Positions 18,224 through 26,624 of a DNA stretch of 64,000 nt are shown here, in pieces. Under the pieces are notes generated by a model, which had not been told where the DNA came from, made no database searches, and saw only the letters and a list, made by a program, of their open reading frames with translations. Source of the stretch: JAJZVS01 sp963708095. GTDB taxonomy: Bacteria; Pseudomonadota; Alphaproteobacteria; Acetobacterales; Acetobacteraceae. The stretch is taken from the NCBI GenBank assembly GCA_963708095.1, contig OY970182.1, positions 2,356,001 through 2,420,000 on the forward strand, read 5' to 3'. Position 1 is the first letter of the stretch. Every line of letters begins with the position of its first letter. Both the position numbers and the translations under genes were made by a program.

Positions 18224-18678
18224 GACGCCATCACCCGGCGCCGCAGTAGCCAGGCGCGATGCTGATCGCGGGCATAGGGCCGCGGCTGCTCGCCGCAGAG
18301 CAGGCGGTTGTGCACGTGCTGCCAGTAGGCCGGCGCGACATCCGCCGCCTCGACGCCGGCCTGCTCGACCGCGTCGATCAGCGCGAGCAATCGCTGCACA
18401 CGCGCCCAGCCTGAGAGCCGCAGCAGGATCTCGCCGCCTGGATGCACGCCGGGCACCGTCGCGCAGGGCTCCCCCGCCCCGCAGGCGCAAAGGATGTCGA
18501 TGCGCGACACGATGGTCCCGAAGTCGTTCGCCTGCCAGCGAACGAAGGCGAAGACCGCGCCGGGGGCGAAGAAGATCAGGCGCCGGCGGCGATCGAGAAT
18601 GCGCTCGCCGGCATCGCGACCGAAGCGCAGCCAGTGTTCGACCCGATCCCGATAGAACACCAGCCTGACGCTGGTCAT
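18220..18678 (-). CDS. DUF2840 family protein
   Basis: A 152-residue protein with the DUF2840 pattern (VEHWLRFGRDAGERILDRRR, then FAPGAVFAFVRWQAND and PGVHPGGEILLRL). DUF2840 genes are a constant partner of traF in Trb-type ICEs; their function is unknown. The start at 18678 is the family start. It overlaps traF by 4 nt and is the first gene of that operon. Confidence 0.88.
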   Translation of the reverse strand: MTSVRLVFYRDRVEHWLRFGRDAGERILDRRRRLIFFAPGAVFAFVRWQANDFGTIVSRIDILCACGAGEPCATVPGVHPGGEILLRLSGWARVQRLLALIDAVEQAGVEAADVAPAYWQHVHNRLLCGEQPRPYARDQHRAWLLRRRVMAS

Positions 18679-18899
18679 AGGCTCCTGCGCGCTCACCGCT
18701 CGCCTCCCAGGCCATCCCGGTGTGGTCGCCCCGACACCCGCTCCGCGTCCTTCCCGACGGCGGGAAGGACGCACGAACCGTGAAGCCATCCCTCTCTCGA
18801 TGCGCCTTCCTTCTGCTGTCCGAGGCACCGAACGGCCGGCGGGAGACGCCTCGCCCGCCGGCGTGCGGAGTGGCGTGACACCCTGGGGTTCTGAGGGTG

Positions 18900-19010
18900 C
18901 GAAGGCCTAACAAAAACAAGAAAGATTCCAGTACTGAGAATCAGGTACTAAAGTAGGGCGCTCCGAATCTGTGATAACACATTGAACAGAAACACAAAAA
19001 AATCGCCCTC
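18900..19010. other. AT-rich intergenic segment, promoter and possible replication origin
   Basis: This stretch is markedly more AT-rich than its surroundings. It contains A-runs, an inverted AGTAC-n10-GTACT (about 18930-18950) and a DnaA-box-like TGTTATCACA on the minus strand (about 18970). It lies between DUF2840 and the repA stop. It should hold the promoter of the DUF2840-traF operon, and a replication origin beside repA is possible. The rest of 18679-19073 shows no gene. Confidence 0.35.
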
Positions 19011-19073
19011 TGCGTGTGAAGGGCCGTGGTTTTGCGTGTGTTCGGCCGCGGGGGTGCGTGTGATAGGCTGCGC

Positions 19074-19922
19074 TCACTCACAGATGCGCTCCCGTAACTG
19101 TGGATCAAAGCCCGGCTTATCCCCAGGCACCAGCGCGGCACTGTGGATCGCGGTCGGTGATCGGCTGAACCGCAACCCCTCTTCCCCCCGGTGCCGGACC
19201 GGTTCGATGCGATACGCTAGCAACCGCCCTGACCGCGACAGCCTACGCAGAGCCGCGACGAAGTCGGAGTGCCGGGCTGCACTTCCGGAACGATCCCGCA
19301 GCTGGTCGAGCGAAATCCACCAGCCTGTGGATATCTGCTGGGCGTGTTTGCGCGCCAGTAGCCAGAGCCAGCGTTCGATCCCACCGGTCAGCGCGAAATA
19401 CCGCGGCTCGACCGCCAGCACCCGGCGCTGGACGATGGAAGCAACCAACCAGTCGGGGACGGTGATCACGATCCCCGCGGGCGTGGCGCGCCAGGCCTCG
19501 ACCCAGTGGAACCGGGCGAGCAAGCCGTCGGCGGCACCGACCGTGGTCGTGATCTCGGTCGTGGCGAGCCGGTTCAGCGCCGCGGCGAGTCGCACATACT
19601 GGCTGCGCCCGGTCTCGCGCCTGACGAAGCGCAGAATGCGCCGCAGCGGCGCGATCAGCGTGGGCGCGGCGCGGAGCTTCTCGTCCTGGGCCTGGATGAG
19701 CTGGGCGGTGGCCCAGAACAGGATGTCGGCGTCCCAGATGGTGGCGATGGCGGTGGCGCCCGGCGCCGGCGCGACCAGCACCGAATGACGCCGCCCCTGA
19801 TAGCGGATCGGCGCCGTGCGCGGCGTCTTGGCCAGGCTGAACCAGGGCCAGTTCATCAGATCGACCGGCGCGCGCGGGCGCGCATGTTCCAGGATCGCCG
19901 GCAGGGGAGGCTCGACCATCAT
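19074..19922 (-). CDS. repA: Replication initiator protein A (RepA)
   Basis: A 282-residue member of the plasmid/ICE replication initiator family A. It starts MMVEPPLPAILE with an ATG overlapping the upstream AlpA-like stop (ATGA). The conserved LMNWPWFSLAK and RYFALTGGIERWLWLLARKH blocks lie at about residues 22-32 and 174-193. Such proteins allow plasmid-like replication of an excised ICE. Longer readings in this frame cover neighbouring genes antisense and are not real. Confidence 0.85.
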   Translation of the reverse strand: MMVEPPLPAILEHARPRAPVDLMNWPWFSLAKTPRTAPIRYQGRRHSVLVAPAPGATAIATIWDADILFWATAQLIQAQDEKLRAAPTLIAPLRRILRFVRRETGRSQYVRLAAALNRLATTEITTTVGAADGLLARFHWVEAWRATPAGIVITVPDWLVASIVQRRVLAVEPRYFALTGGIERWLWLLARKHAQQISTGWWISLDQLRDRSGSAARHSDFVAALRRLSRSGRLLAYRIEPVRHRGEEGLRFSRSPTAIHSAALVPGDKPGFDPQLRERICE

Positions 19923-20191
19923 CGGCGGGCGAACACCGCCGGGCGCCCCGGCCCGCGCGTGGTGGCGGCACCGAGGCCGGGATCGGAGGTGGAAGTCCGG
20001 GCACCGGCTTCGGCCCAATGCTGGAGGTCCTCGAGGCGATAGACGACCCGGCCGCCGATCTTGCGGTAGGCGGGGCCGGTGCCGAAGGTGCGGTGCTTCT
20101 CCAGCGTCCGACCGGAGAGGCCGAGGAACTTGGCCGCCTCGGGGGTGCGCAGATAGCGCGGCGGCAGGTTGGGAAGTGGCTCTGGCTGCAT
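19919..20191 (-). CDS. AlpA/excisionase-like helix-turn-helix protein
   Basis: A 90-residue protein with a MerR/AlpA-type winged helix (RYLRTPEAAKFLGLSGRTLE, then GPAYRKIGGRVVYRLEDL) at about residues 11-60. These small DNA-binding proteins act as excisionases or activators of ICE genes. It is translationally coupled to repA (4-nt overlap), so it may control replication or excision. Confidence 0.82.
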   Translation of the reverse strand: MQPEPLPNLPPRYLRTPEAAKFLGLSGRTLEKHRTFGTGPAYRKIGGRVVYRLEDLQHWAEAGARTSTSDPGLGAATTRGPGRPAVFARR

Positions 20192-20350
20192 GGTGGTGAC
20201 CCTCGGCGTCGGGCGGCCGGCAATCGGCGCGCGTCCGCACGCAGGATCGGCGTCCGATGGCGCCGTGCTCAGGGCCAATTCTGGGGGGTGGCCGGAATCG
20301 GCCAGGGGGACGCGGAGGATGGCGCCGGCGTCGCGTCGGCTTGCGGCTGG

Positions 20351-20926
20351 CTACCCGGCTAACGAGCGCCGCTGGGGCATCAGCAGCCGGAACACCGCCC
20401 CGTCGCGCCAGCGTCGTGCGGTGGCGAGTAAGATGCGGATGCGACTGCGGGCGCCGCTGTCTTCCCAGGGGGCGGGCGGCTCGCCGATGACGGCGCGGTG
20501 GATGTCGCGCTCGCTGGCGCCCGCGCCGGCCAGGTCGAGCGCCCAGGCCATATAGGCGACTTTCAGACCGCGCGAGTGCGGCCGAGCCGGTGGGCTGCGC
20601 GGCACCGGCGACACCCGGGGCTGGGCGGCGAAATGCCAGAACGCGCGAGCCGCCTCGAGCCGCTCGGGGTGCCATTCATCCCAGGGGATGCATGGCGTCA
20701 GGATGGCGCCGGGTGCCGGCGGCTCGGGGCCGGGCAGCAGCAGGTGATGCCGGATGCCCACGTCCGGCGCGACGATCAGGTGGTAGCCGTCCGGCGTCAG
20801 CCTGCCGACGTGGCGGGCACCCCATCCGTCCCGCTCGAATCGGATCAGGGCGCGGTCGGCCGCCGCACCTGCGGCGACGACAGCCCGGACGATGCGGGCC
20901 GTGGCGTCCGCGTTCCAGAACAGCAT
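20351..20926 (-). CDS. DUF2285 domain protein
   Basis: A 191-residue protein. The C-terminal about 70 residues (LKVAYMAWALDLAGAGASER and following) match DUF2285, a helical, probably DNA-binding domain of ICE regulators. The N-terminal half looks like the linker region of fused regulators of this class. The preceding gene, in another frame, supplies the matching N-terminal regulator domain and stops 20 nt upstream of this start, so the two may be an ancestral fusion split by a frameshift. Confidence 0.75.
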   Translation of the reverse strand: MLFWNADATARIVRAVVAAGAAADRALIRFERDGWGARHVGRLTPDGYHLIVAPDVGIRHHLLLPGPEPPAPGAILTPCIPWDEWHPERLEAARAFWHFAAQPRVSPVPRSPPARPHSRGLKVAYMAWALDLAGAGASERDIHRAVIGEPPAPWEDSGARSRIRILLATARRWRDGAVFRLLMPQRRSLAG

Positions 20927-20945
20927 CGCGTGGTCGCCAGTCGTG

Positions 20946-21155
20946 TCAGGGCTTTCGAGGAAATCGCAACCTCCATCGTTCGGAGATTGCGTTCGAGGCT
21001 TCGGGCAACGGGTCGTGTTCGACCTGTGTGACCGCCTCGTAGTCTGCACGGTAGGCCGTGCTCCGTCGCTGCAACTCCCAGACCAGCCCGTCCGGCGATA
21101 GGCTCTCGATATATCGATACCGGGCGGCCAGCCGCTCTCGCGTGAAGGGCCGCAT
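20946..21155 (-). CDS. Transcriptional regulator-like domain protein (DUF6499-type)
   Basis: A 69-residue protein of the short regulator domain with the pattern RYRYIESLSPDGLVWELQRR and YRADYEAV. It normally precedes DUF2285, either as its own gene or as the N-terminal domain. The alternative frame continues past its stop (RFPRKP) directly into the DUF2285 reading, so a frameshifted fusion is possible. The start at 21155 is preferred over the 26-codon longer reading. Confidence 0.7.
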   Translation of the reverse strand: MRPFTRERLAARYRYIESLSPDGLVWELQRRSTAYRADYEAVTQVEHDPLPEASNAISERWRLRFPRKP

Positions 21156-21311
21156 ATCGCTCCTCCGACGCGACAGCGGTTCTGACGCGCCCACCGAGAT
21201 TGATTCGGACCTGCGGGCGAATTCGCAACCCAAGTCATGGAACTTTCATAATGATCGCAATTGACGCAGGACAGGACGCAGTTGTTCGTGTTTGTTTCTG
21301 TTTAACGAGTC

Positions 21312-21599
21312 TCAGACTTGTCCGTCGAACGAACCGGCGCGCAGCATTTGACGCCAGCCAGAGTTGGCCATCCACTTTGCCCGGGCAAGATGCGTTTCAT
21401 AAGCGCGACGCGCGCGGGCAGGTTCCGTCAGCGGGTCGATCTGAAGTGCCTCACGTGCAACCTCGTCCCACGGCACGTTCTCGCGCTCGGCATCGAGCAG
21501 GATGACGTAGTGGATGATGTGCAGAAGGTCGTAGTCGGTGAGCTGATCCGAGGTGGGAGGCTCGTCGGCGACCGGCGCGTCGAAGCTCGGCCTGATCAT
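21312..21599 (-). CDS. Small helical ICE protein next to DUF2285
   Basis: A 95-residue protein (MIRPSFDAPVADEPPTSDQL and on) with a helical core: LLHIIHYVILLDAERENVPW, then WDEVAREALQIDP and ARRAYETHLARAKWM. Similar small proteins accompany DUF2285 genes in alphaproteobacterial ICEs; I cannot assign a function. It is divergent from the XRE regulator at 21755, across about 155 bp that contain a palindrome. Confidence 0.65.
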   Translation of the reverse strand: MIRPSFDAPVADEPPTSDQLTDYDLLHIIHYVILLDAERENVPWDEVAREALQIDPLTEPARARRAYETHLARAKWMANSGWRQMLRAGSFDGQV

Positions 21600-21639
21600 C
21601 GGTGTTATTCCCCTGCGGCCAATTTTTGGCATGCCACCG

Positions 21640-21659
21640 TATTCGGAATCGGACGAATA
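21640..21659. promoter_or_regulatory. Palindrome in the divergent promoter region, possible XRE operator
   Basis: TATTCG-n8-CGAATA is a perfect inverted repeat lying 41-60 bp from the small minus-strand gene and about 95 bp from the XRE gene. Position between divergent genes, one a helix-turn-helix repressor, suggests an operator. An AT-rich TATTATAG follows near 21710. Confidence 0.35.
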
Positions 21660-21754
21660 GCGCGCCTTGGGATGTCGCGCACGGCCAGTCCCGTGACAAG
21701 TCCGCGTATTATAGTGCGTAGCGCCAGGATACGCGATTGCGCTCCATCCTGCGG

Positions 21755-22039
21755 ATGGACATCCGGAGGATCTTTGGCGCGAATCTGCGGCATTATCGCC
21801 TGGCGGCCGGGCTCAGTCAGGAAGCGGTGGCTGAGCGTATGGGCGTTGACCGTGCCCATGTCAGCAGCATGGAGCGTGGCAGACAGAACGTGACACTGAT
21901 CACGCTCTGGCACCTTGCCGATGCGCTGAAGATCCAGCCTGCCGATCTGCTCGACACCACCCCCAAACCCCCCGTGGAGACGTCCCGCCCCGCGAGACGT
22001 CGGCTCAGCACCCCGGTCCGCCGCCGGCGCATCCCCTGA
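21755..22039 (+). CDS. XRE-family transcriptional regulator
   Basis: A 94-residue protein with a typical Cro/C1 helix-turn-helix at about residues 4-60 (NLRHYRLAAGLSQEAVAERM, then VDRAHVSSMERG) and a basic, proline-rich tail. The start MDIRRIFG is the family start; an ATG-like start 18 nt earlier is possible. It is the only plus-strand gene in the regulatory module and probably controls the divergent DUF2285 cluster or ICE transfer. Confidence 0.85.
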   Translation: MDIRRIFGANLRHYRLAAGLSQEAVAERMGVDRAHVSSMERGRQNVTLITLWHLADALKIQPADLLDTTPKPPVETSRPARRRLSTPVRRRRIP

Positions 22040-22110
22040 TCCGACACAGCGTCGACGCGGCAAGTTGGCCATGGGCCGGACCCGTGCGGGCCCGGCTCGG
22101 TCGCCGGCGT

Positions 22111-22281
22111 TCAGAACGGCACCTCGGCCTCGGTGATCGGCGATTCGTCCCGGCCCCAGAGGATCTCTGTCTCGGTCACGCCGTCGGGCCAATTGTAGGT
22201 CTCGACTGCGATGATCTCGTAGCCGGCCTCGGTCATGGCGGCGTTGAGGGCCGGGCAGTCGGTGTGGCGGATGATGGTCAC
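22111..22281 (-). CDS. Small conserved-looking protein of 56 residues
   Basis: A GTG-started frame of 56 codons (V T I I R H T D C P, with AVETYNWPDGVTETEILWG and an acidic C-terminus). GGGAG sits 8 nt upstream of the GTG, and codon usage is strongly GC3-biased like the neighbours. An inverted repeat GTCAGC-n5-GCTGAC (22299-22315) precedes the ribosome site. I do not recognise a family. It lies on the backbone strand between the XRE gene and DUF736. Confidence 0.6.
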   Translation of the reverse strand: MTIIRHTDCPALNAAMTEAGYEIIAVETYNWPDGVTETEILWGRDESPITEAEVPF

Positions 22282-22655
22282 GGTCTGCTCCCTTGCTGGT
22301 CAGCCGATTGCTGACGGGAGCGGCTGACGCCGGCCTTCGGGGTGGCTCAGCCCCTGTGGTGCGCAACCGGGCGGGGTCGGGGTGCGACCGGCGCGGACCG
22401 CTTGGGGTCTGCGACCGGCGCGGCCTGACCCAGCTGTAGGTTGCGTGCCGAAGCCGCGCGCAGGGCTCTTCCCCTGGGCGCGGCGCCGCAGGCGGGGTTG
22501 AACCGGCCCGACCTCCGGCCGGCGTGACAATGGGAAGCCCGCGGAGGCGCCCTCTTCCTCCTTCGGGCGCGCGGGAGGTGACGGCGCCGTCCGCCGGCCG
22601 GGCGCGTGCGTACACGCGAAGTGCCCCGCCCGGGTGGGGCGGGGCGCCGCGGTGG

Positions 22656-22958
22656 TCAGCGGGACCAGATCAGATTGTAGCTGCCCTCCGCCTCGGCCTC
22701 GACCAGGCTCGCGTAGATCGGCTGCGGGAAGCTCGGGTCGTCGAGCTTGACCGAGAGGTATTCACGCCCCGTTTCCTTCGCCTTGCGGGTCCAGGCGGCG
22801 CCGAGTTCGACGTTGCCGGCGGCGAAGACCCGGAAGTCGGGCGCCTTGTCCGTGCCGCCCTCAGCGGGGACCAGCCGCGCCTTGGCGTTGATGCTGAGGG
22901 TGCGGACCGTCCCGGTGTAGCCGTTCGTGTCCTTGCTGAAGCTGCCGATGATCGCCAT
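22656..22958 (-). CDS. DUF736 family protein
   Basis: A 100-residue protein that starts MAIIGSFSKDTNGYTGTVRT, the DUF736 signature, and has a typical length. AAGGAG lies 7 nt upstream of the ATG. DUF736 genes are widespread on alphaproteobacterial ICEs and plasmids; the function is unknown. Its long 5' leader carries a strong hairpin shared with the DUF2493 gene. Between it and the 56-residue gene (22282-22655) only a direct repeat of TGCGACCGGCGCGG was noted. Confidence 0.92.
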   Translation of the reverse strand: MAIIGSFSKDTNGYTGTVRTLSINAKARLVPAEGGTDKAPDFRVFAAGNVELGAAWTRKAKETGREYLSVKLDDPSFPQPIYASLVEAEAEGSYNLIWSR

Positions 22959-23070
22959 GGGAAGTCTCCTTCGCTTGGGTTCTCGGGGCCGCCCCGTGCG
23001 GCCTCGATGGCGGTCCTGGGGCCGGGAGGCGATCGACCCGCACCGCTTGCGGCCGCAGCGCAGCGGAGGA

Positions 23071-23146
23071 CGGCGCGGCGAGACTTTCTTGTCTCGCGAG
23101 GAATGCCGCGCCCGGGCGGCAGGGGAAGAAAGTCGCGCCGACGCCG
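23071..23146 (-). promoter_or_regulatory. Structured 5' leader of DUF736 (copy 1 of a shared hairpin)
   Basis: A long hairpin lies 113-188 nt upstream of the DUF736 start. The outer stem includes GACTTTCTT paired with AAGAAAGTC plus two flanking GC helices (CGGCG/CGCCG twice). An inner hairpin pairs TGCCGC with GCGGCA. The second copy, before DUF2493, has the same layout, the same flank (GAGCGCAGCGGAGGACGGCG-type) and the conserved internal TTGYCTCGCGA, but different stem bases that still pair. Confidence 0.6.
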
Positions 23147-23707
23147 TTGCGGGCAGGCGATCGGGGCGCAGCCCGCACCCCCTGGCCAAATCCGCCCATC
23201 GAGAAGCCGGACGGACGGCACCGCATCCCAGCAGGGAGGCGACGGTGGCGAGCCGCGGCGGGGGTGATCAAGGTGTCACGATGGCACCCTGGCGGGAGAC
23301 CTCCTGCCAGCACGCCGACCGGATGGCATGGGCGAACGGCGGCGCAGTGAGCTCAGATGCGGGTCTGCGGTGGCGACGATCTCGGCGGATCCAACACGCC
23401 GACCGGGTGATACCTCTGGTCGGCAGGTTGCAGTCGCGCCGGTCACTGACACCGACAAACAGCCCGATCTGGCAGGGATCGAGGAGCTGGTCCGCCCGCC
23501 AACGCCGGTTACGCGTATCGCCGCGAAGGAGGTCGGGCCGCGAAGACGATGCTCCCAGCCTTGCCGCCTAGCTCAGGAGGCTCTTCGGGACTTGATTGGC
23601 GGGTTGATCATCAAGTTGGAGGAAGTGGACGCATGACAAATTGCGCGGCGGGTCTTCCAAGGAAGTGGCCGTAGCAACCGGAATTGCATGACGCACCTAT
23701 GATGGTG
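23147..23707. other. Backbone/cargo boundary with no clear gene
   Basis: No supported gene is seen here. A plus-strand frame at 23328-23636 ends in a plausible helical stretch (AQEALRDLIGGLIIKLEEVD) but has no ribosome site and no recognised family. The stretch lies where the ICE backbone gives way to the MocR-PhzF cargo, so degenerate remnants are likely. Confidence 0.4.
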
Positions 23708-25048
23708 TCATGATCCGAGCGCAATGCACAAGGTTCGCAGACCGTGCTCTAGGTCGTCACGGCGCTCTGGTGCACCGAGAGACAGGCGTACGGCATTGGG
23801 GACACGCCCGACCGCAAAGGCTGCGCCGAGAGCAACGCGTACACCCAACTCTAGAGCGCGTTGTGCAGCCTCATCGCTGCGCAATATCGCTGGAAGATGC
23901 AGCCATAAATGCAACGATATTGGATGTGTTTGTCTACGCCATCCCGCCGGGAGCAGTTGTGCGGCAAGCGCCTGACGGGCCTCAGCCTCGGCGCGTTTCG
24001 CCCGCACCAGGTGGACCGCAGTTCCGTCGGCGACCCAGCGTGAGGCGATAGCGGCGCCCAACGACGGGCTTACCCAGACGGTGGCGCGTACCAGATCGGC
24101 CGCACGTCTGGCCTGATCGGGCGTGAAAAGCCACGCGCAACGCAGCCCGGGCGCAAACGCCTTCGAAGTGCCGCAGACGAGCCAAGTTCGCTCAGGCGCC
24201 AATGCCGCCAATGGGGCAGCAGCATCTCCCGCAAGCCAGCCATACACGTCGCTCTCGATGATTTGGAAGTCGAGACGGCGAGCCAACGCCACCACCATCT
24301 CGCGTCGGCGCACGGACATGACCGCTGATGTGGGATTTTGCACCGTCGGCATGCAATATAGAGCGGCGATCTTGTGCCTACTCGCCACACGGAGCAGTGC
24401 GCGTGGACGCAGCCCCCCTTCATCAAGCGGCACGGCGACCACCCGCAGATGAAGCGCCGCTGCCGCTGCCTTGATACCCGGCCAGGTGAGCGCTTCGACG
24501 GCTATCGTGTCACCCGGTCGGCACACCGCCAACAGCGCCAGGAAGGTGGCGTGCTGGGAACCGGCGCACACCACGACGCGCCCCGGATCGTTGGGCAGCA
24601 AGCCATCGCGCGCAAGCCACGCCGCCCCGGCCGCCCTGTCCTCGTCGCGCCCCGCGTGCGGCTGGTAGCCGGCTAAGCCTGGCTCCCGCCGCAGGATTGC
24701 AACCGCTGCCTTGTAGAAGCGGGCAGCAAGGCCGGGCACCGGCATGGCATTGCGCGAAAGGTCCAAGATCCCCTCGGCCTCCGTGCCGAGCCGGAATTCC
24801 GCAGCGTCCGCCTGGGCCGGAGCACGAACAAAGCTGCCACGTCCCACCTCGCCGACGGTCAGACCGCGGTTCGCGAGCAACTGCATTGCTCGTGTTGCGG
24901 TGTTGACCGCGACGCTGCGTGTCTCAGCGAGTGCCCGGTGGGTTGGCAGCCGCTCGCCGGGTCGCAAGCGACCGGCGCGGATGTCTGCTTCCAGATCGGC
25001 GGCAATGGCTACGGCGAGATCGACCACGACGCGTTGTCCCTGAGACAA
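23708..25048 (-). CDS. MocR-type regulator (GntR helix-turn-helix fused to aminotransferase fold)
   Basis: A 446-residue regulator: GntR winged helix at about residues 10-75 (GERLPTHRALAETRSVAVNT), then a fold-type I aminotransferase domain with the PLP lysine in CGTSKAFAPGLR (about residue 300). MocR proteins use the aminotransferase domain to sense PLP or amino compounds and control neighbouring genes. It is divergent from phzF. The reading frame begins with a TTG at 25048 inside the repeat cluster, so the start is uncertain and the message could be leaderless. It probably controls the PhzF-RidA genes. Confidence 0.88.
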   Translation of the reverse strand: MSQGQRVVVDLAVAIAADLEADIRAGRLRPGERLPTHRALAETRSVAVNTATRAMQLLANRGLTVGEVGRGSFVRAPAQADAAEFRLGTEAEGILDLSRNAMPVPGLAARFYKAAVAILRREPGLAGYQPHAGRDEDRAAGAAWLARDGLLPNDPGRVVVCAGSQHATFLALLAVCRPGDTIAVEALTWPGIKAAAAALHLRVVAVPLDEGGLRPRALLRVASRHKIAALYCMPTVQNPTSAVMSVRRREMVVALARRLDFQIIESDVYGWLAGDAAAPLAALAPERTWLVCGTSKAFAPGLRCAWLFTPDQARRAADLVRATVWVSPSLGAAIASRWVADGTAVHLVRAKRAEAEARQALAAQLLPAGWRRQTHPISLHLWLHLPAILRSDEAAQRALELGVRVALGAAFAVGRVPNAVRLSLGAPERRDDLEHGLRTLCIALGS

Positions 25049-25061
25049 TTCAACTATTGTC
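25034..25061. promoter_or_regulatory. TTGTC/GACAA repeat cluster, probable MocR operator
   Basis: Three copies of TTGTC lie in 28 bp: direct at 25034, inverted (GACAAT) at 25044, direct (ATTGTC) at 25056. This gives two overlapping perfect inverted repeats, TTGTC-n5-GACAA and GACAAT-n6-ATTGTC. MocR-family regulators typically bind direct repeats plus an inverted one in the divergent promoter, which matches this layout between the regulator and phzF. Confidence 0.55.
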
Positions 25062-25113
25062 GCACCCTACGGTGGTCCGCACAATGACGGTCCAACTCAC
25101 GAGGTCAGAGCCG

Positions 25114-26046
25114 ATGCTGCGCCGCTTCCAAACCGTTGATGTGTTCACCTCCGTCGCATTCAGCGGGAACCCGCTTGCCGTCGTCCTCGACGCGGAGGGG
25201 CTGACGACGGCGCAGATGCAGGCCGTGGCACGCGAGTTTAACTACGTCGAAACCAGCTTCGTCCTGCCTCCGCGGGACCCCGCGCATGCGGCGCACGTCC
25301 GGATATTCACGCCCGATCGCGAGCTGCCCTTCGCCGGCCATCCGAATGTCGGCACCGCTTTCGTGCTCGCGCGGCTGGGCGAGGCGTTCGGACGCCCGGT
25401 GGGTGACGAGATCATGTTCGAGGAGGGCGCGGGCCTCGTCCCGGTTACGGTGTTGCGGGAGGATGGTGAGGTTGCCGGCGGTGAGTTGACGGCACCCCAA
25501 CCATTTAGACGCGGTCCGGAAGCGGAACCGAGCCACGTCGCCGCGGCCGTCTCGCTCGACGTCGAGGATATTGCGACGTCCCGGCATGCCCCGGTAGTTG
25601 CGTCAGTGGGACTGCCTTTCCTGGTGGCCGAACTCGGTAGCCGGGATGCCCTTCGCCGCGTGGTGCCCGATCCGATGGCGCTGGCGCACGTGCTGAGGCT
25701 TGCCGGCGTGTCCGGTCTGTATTTGTACACGCGCGACGTGGCAAAGGGGGACGCTTCCGACACGAGATGTGATCTGAGTGCCCGCATGGTGTGCCGGATT
25801 CCGCTAGTGGTCGAGGATCCGGCGACAGGCAGCGCTACGTGCGCCCTCGTGGCCCTGCTCGCGCATCTCGCACCAGACCAAGACTTGGTTGTCGCGACGA
25901 CGATAGCACAGGGAGTGGATATGGGCCGTCCCAGTTTACTGGAGGCTCATGTGCGCAAGTGTGGCGGATCTGTCGAGGCCGTTCGTGTCGGGGGACGCTG
26001 CATCGAGGTGATGCACGGGACCCTGCATTTGCCCAATGGGATATAG
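25114..26046 (+). CDS. PhzF-family isomerase-like protein
   Basis: A 310-residue protein with PhzF features: VDVFTSVAFSGNPLAVVLD at the N-terminus, the catalytic Glu in NYVETSFVL (about residue 45), FAGHPNVGTAFVLA, and the second-half DPATGSATCALVALLA block. The family includes isomerases and epimerases of small amino-acid-like compounds; the substrate here is unknown. The start MLRRFQTVDVF is the family start; an in-frame ATG 30 nt earlier is possible. It is divergent from MocR and followed by ridA, suggesting a small catabolic or detoxifying operon. Confidence 0.88.
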   Translation: MLRRFQTVDVFTSVAFSGNPLAVVLDAEGLTTAQMQAVAREFNYVETSFVLPPRDPAHAAHVRIFTPDRELPFAGHPNVGTAFVLARLGEAFGRPVGDEIMFEEGAGLVPVTVLREDGEVAGGELTAPQPFRRGPEAEPSHVAAAVSLDVEDIATSRHAPVVASVGLPFLVAELGSRDALRRVVPDPMALAHVLRLAGVSGLYLYTRDVAKGDASDTRCDLSARMVCRIPLVVEDPATGSATCALVALLAHLAPDQDLVVATTIAQGVDMGRPSLLEAHVRKCGGSVEAVRVGGRCIEVMHGTLHLPNGI

Positions 26047-26125
26047 GCAAGTTAGTTCCACGGAGCGGATAGACCCGCCAGACGACCTTGACTCCCACAG
26101 GCCCCACAGAGCGCAAGGATGGTTC

Positions 26126-26545
26126 ATGACCGAAAGCGATGCGGCGCCGATTCGACGGCTCAACCCGCCGGAGTTGGGCGATCCACCTGGCTATTCGCAG
26201 ATAGTCGATGTGCGTGCAAATCGAATAGTGTTTATCGCGGGCCAAGCTGCTCTTGATTGTCAAGGAAAGCTGGTCGGGAAGGACGACTTCGCGACGCAGG
26301 CCGACCAGGTCTTCCTGAATTTGGCCATGGCCCTCAAGTCGGCTGGTTGCACTGCGAGCAATGTTATGAAGTTAACCGTTTTTCTCAAAGACATGGATAA
26401 CCTTGCGGCGTATCGAGAAGCGCGGAATCGATTTTTCGCGATGGTCGATCCCCCGGCCGCCCCCGCAGTTACTCTGGTCGAGGTATCACGACTATATGCG
26501 CCAGAATTCCTGATTGAGATTGAGGCTATCGCAGCAACTTGGTAG
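26126..26545 (+). CDS. RidA/YjgF-family protein
   Basis: A 139-residue protein of the RidA superfamily (IVFIAGQAALDCQGKLVG, QVFLNLAMALKSAGCTASNV, EFLIEIEAIA). RidA enzymes deaminate reactive enamine/imine intermediates made by PLP enzymes, which fits a MocR/PhzF neighbourhood. The residue just before the AVTLVEVSRL strand, where deaminating RidA proteins carry Arg, appears to be Ala/Pro here (PPAAPAVT), so it may belong to a non-deaminase subgroup. AAGGA precedes the ATG at 26126. Confidence 0.85.
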   Translation: MTESDAAPIRRLNPPELGDPPGYSQIVDVRANRIVFIAGQAALDCQGKLVGKDDFATQADQVFLNLAMALKSAGCTASNVMKLTVFLKDMDNLAAYREARNRFFAMVDPPAAPAVTLVEVSRLYAPEFLIEIEAIAATW

Positions 26546-26624
26546 ATTTGGCTGCTGTAGACTAGTATAGAACGACCTCGTATCTACGAACGGACTGAGA
26601 CCTCAAGTGGCAGGAGCGTGCACG

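Noticed and set aside
22381..22430. Direct repeat TGCGACCGGCGCGG as an iteron array
   Set aside because: Only two copies, in very GC-rich sequence, not next to the replication gene.
23328..23636. Plus-strand 102-codon frame with a helical C-terminus
   Set aside because: No ribosome site, no family resemblance, and it lies in a boundary region likely to hold remnants.
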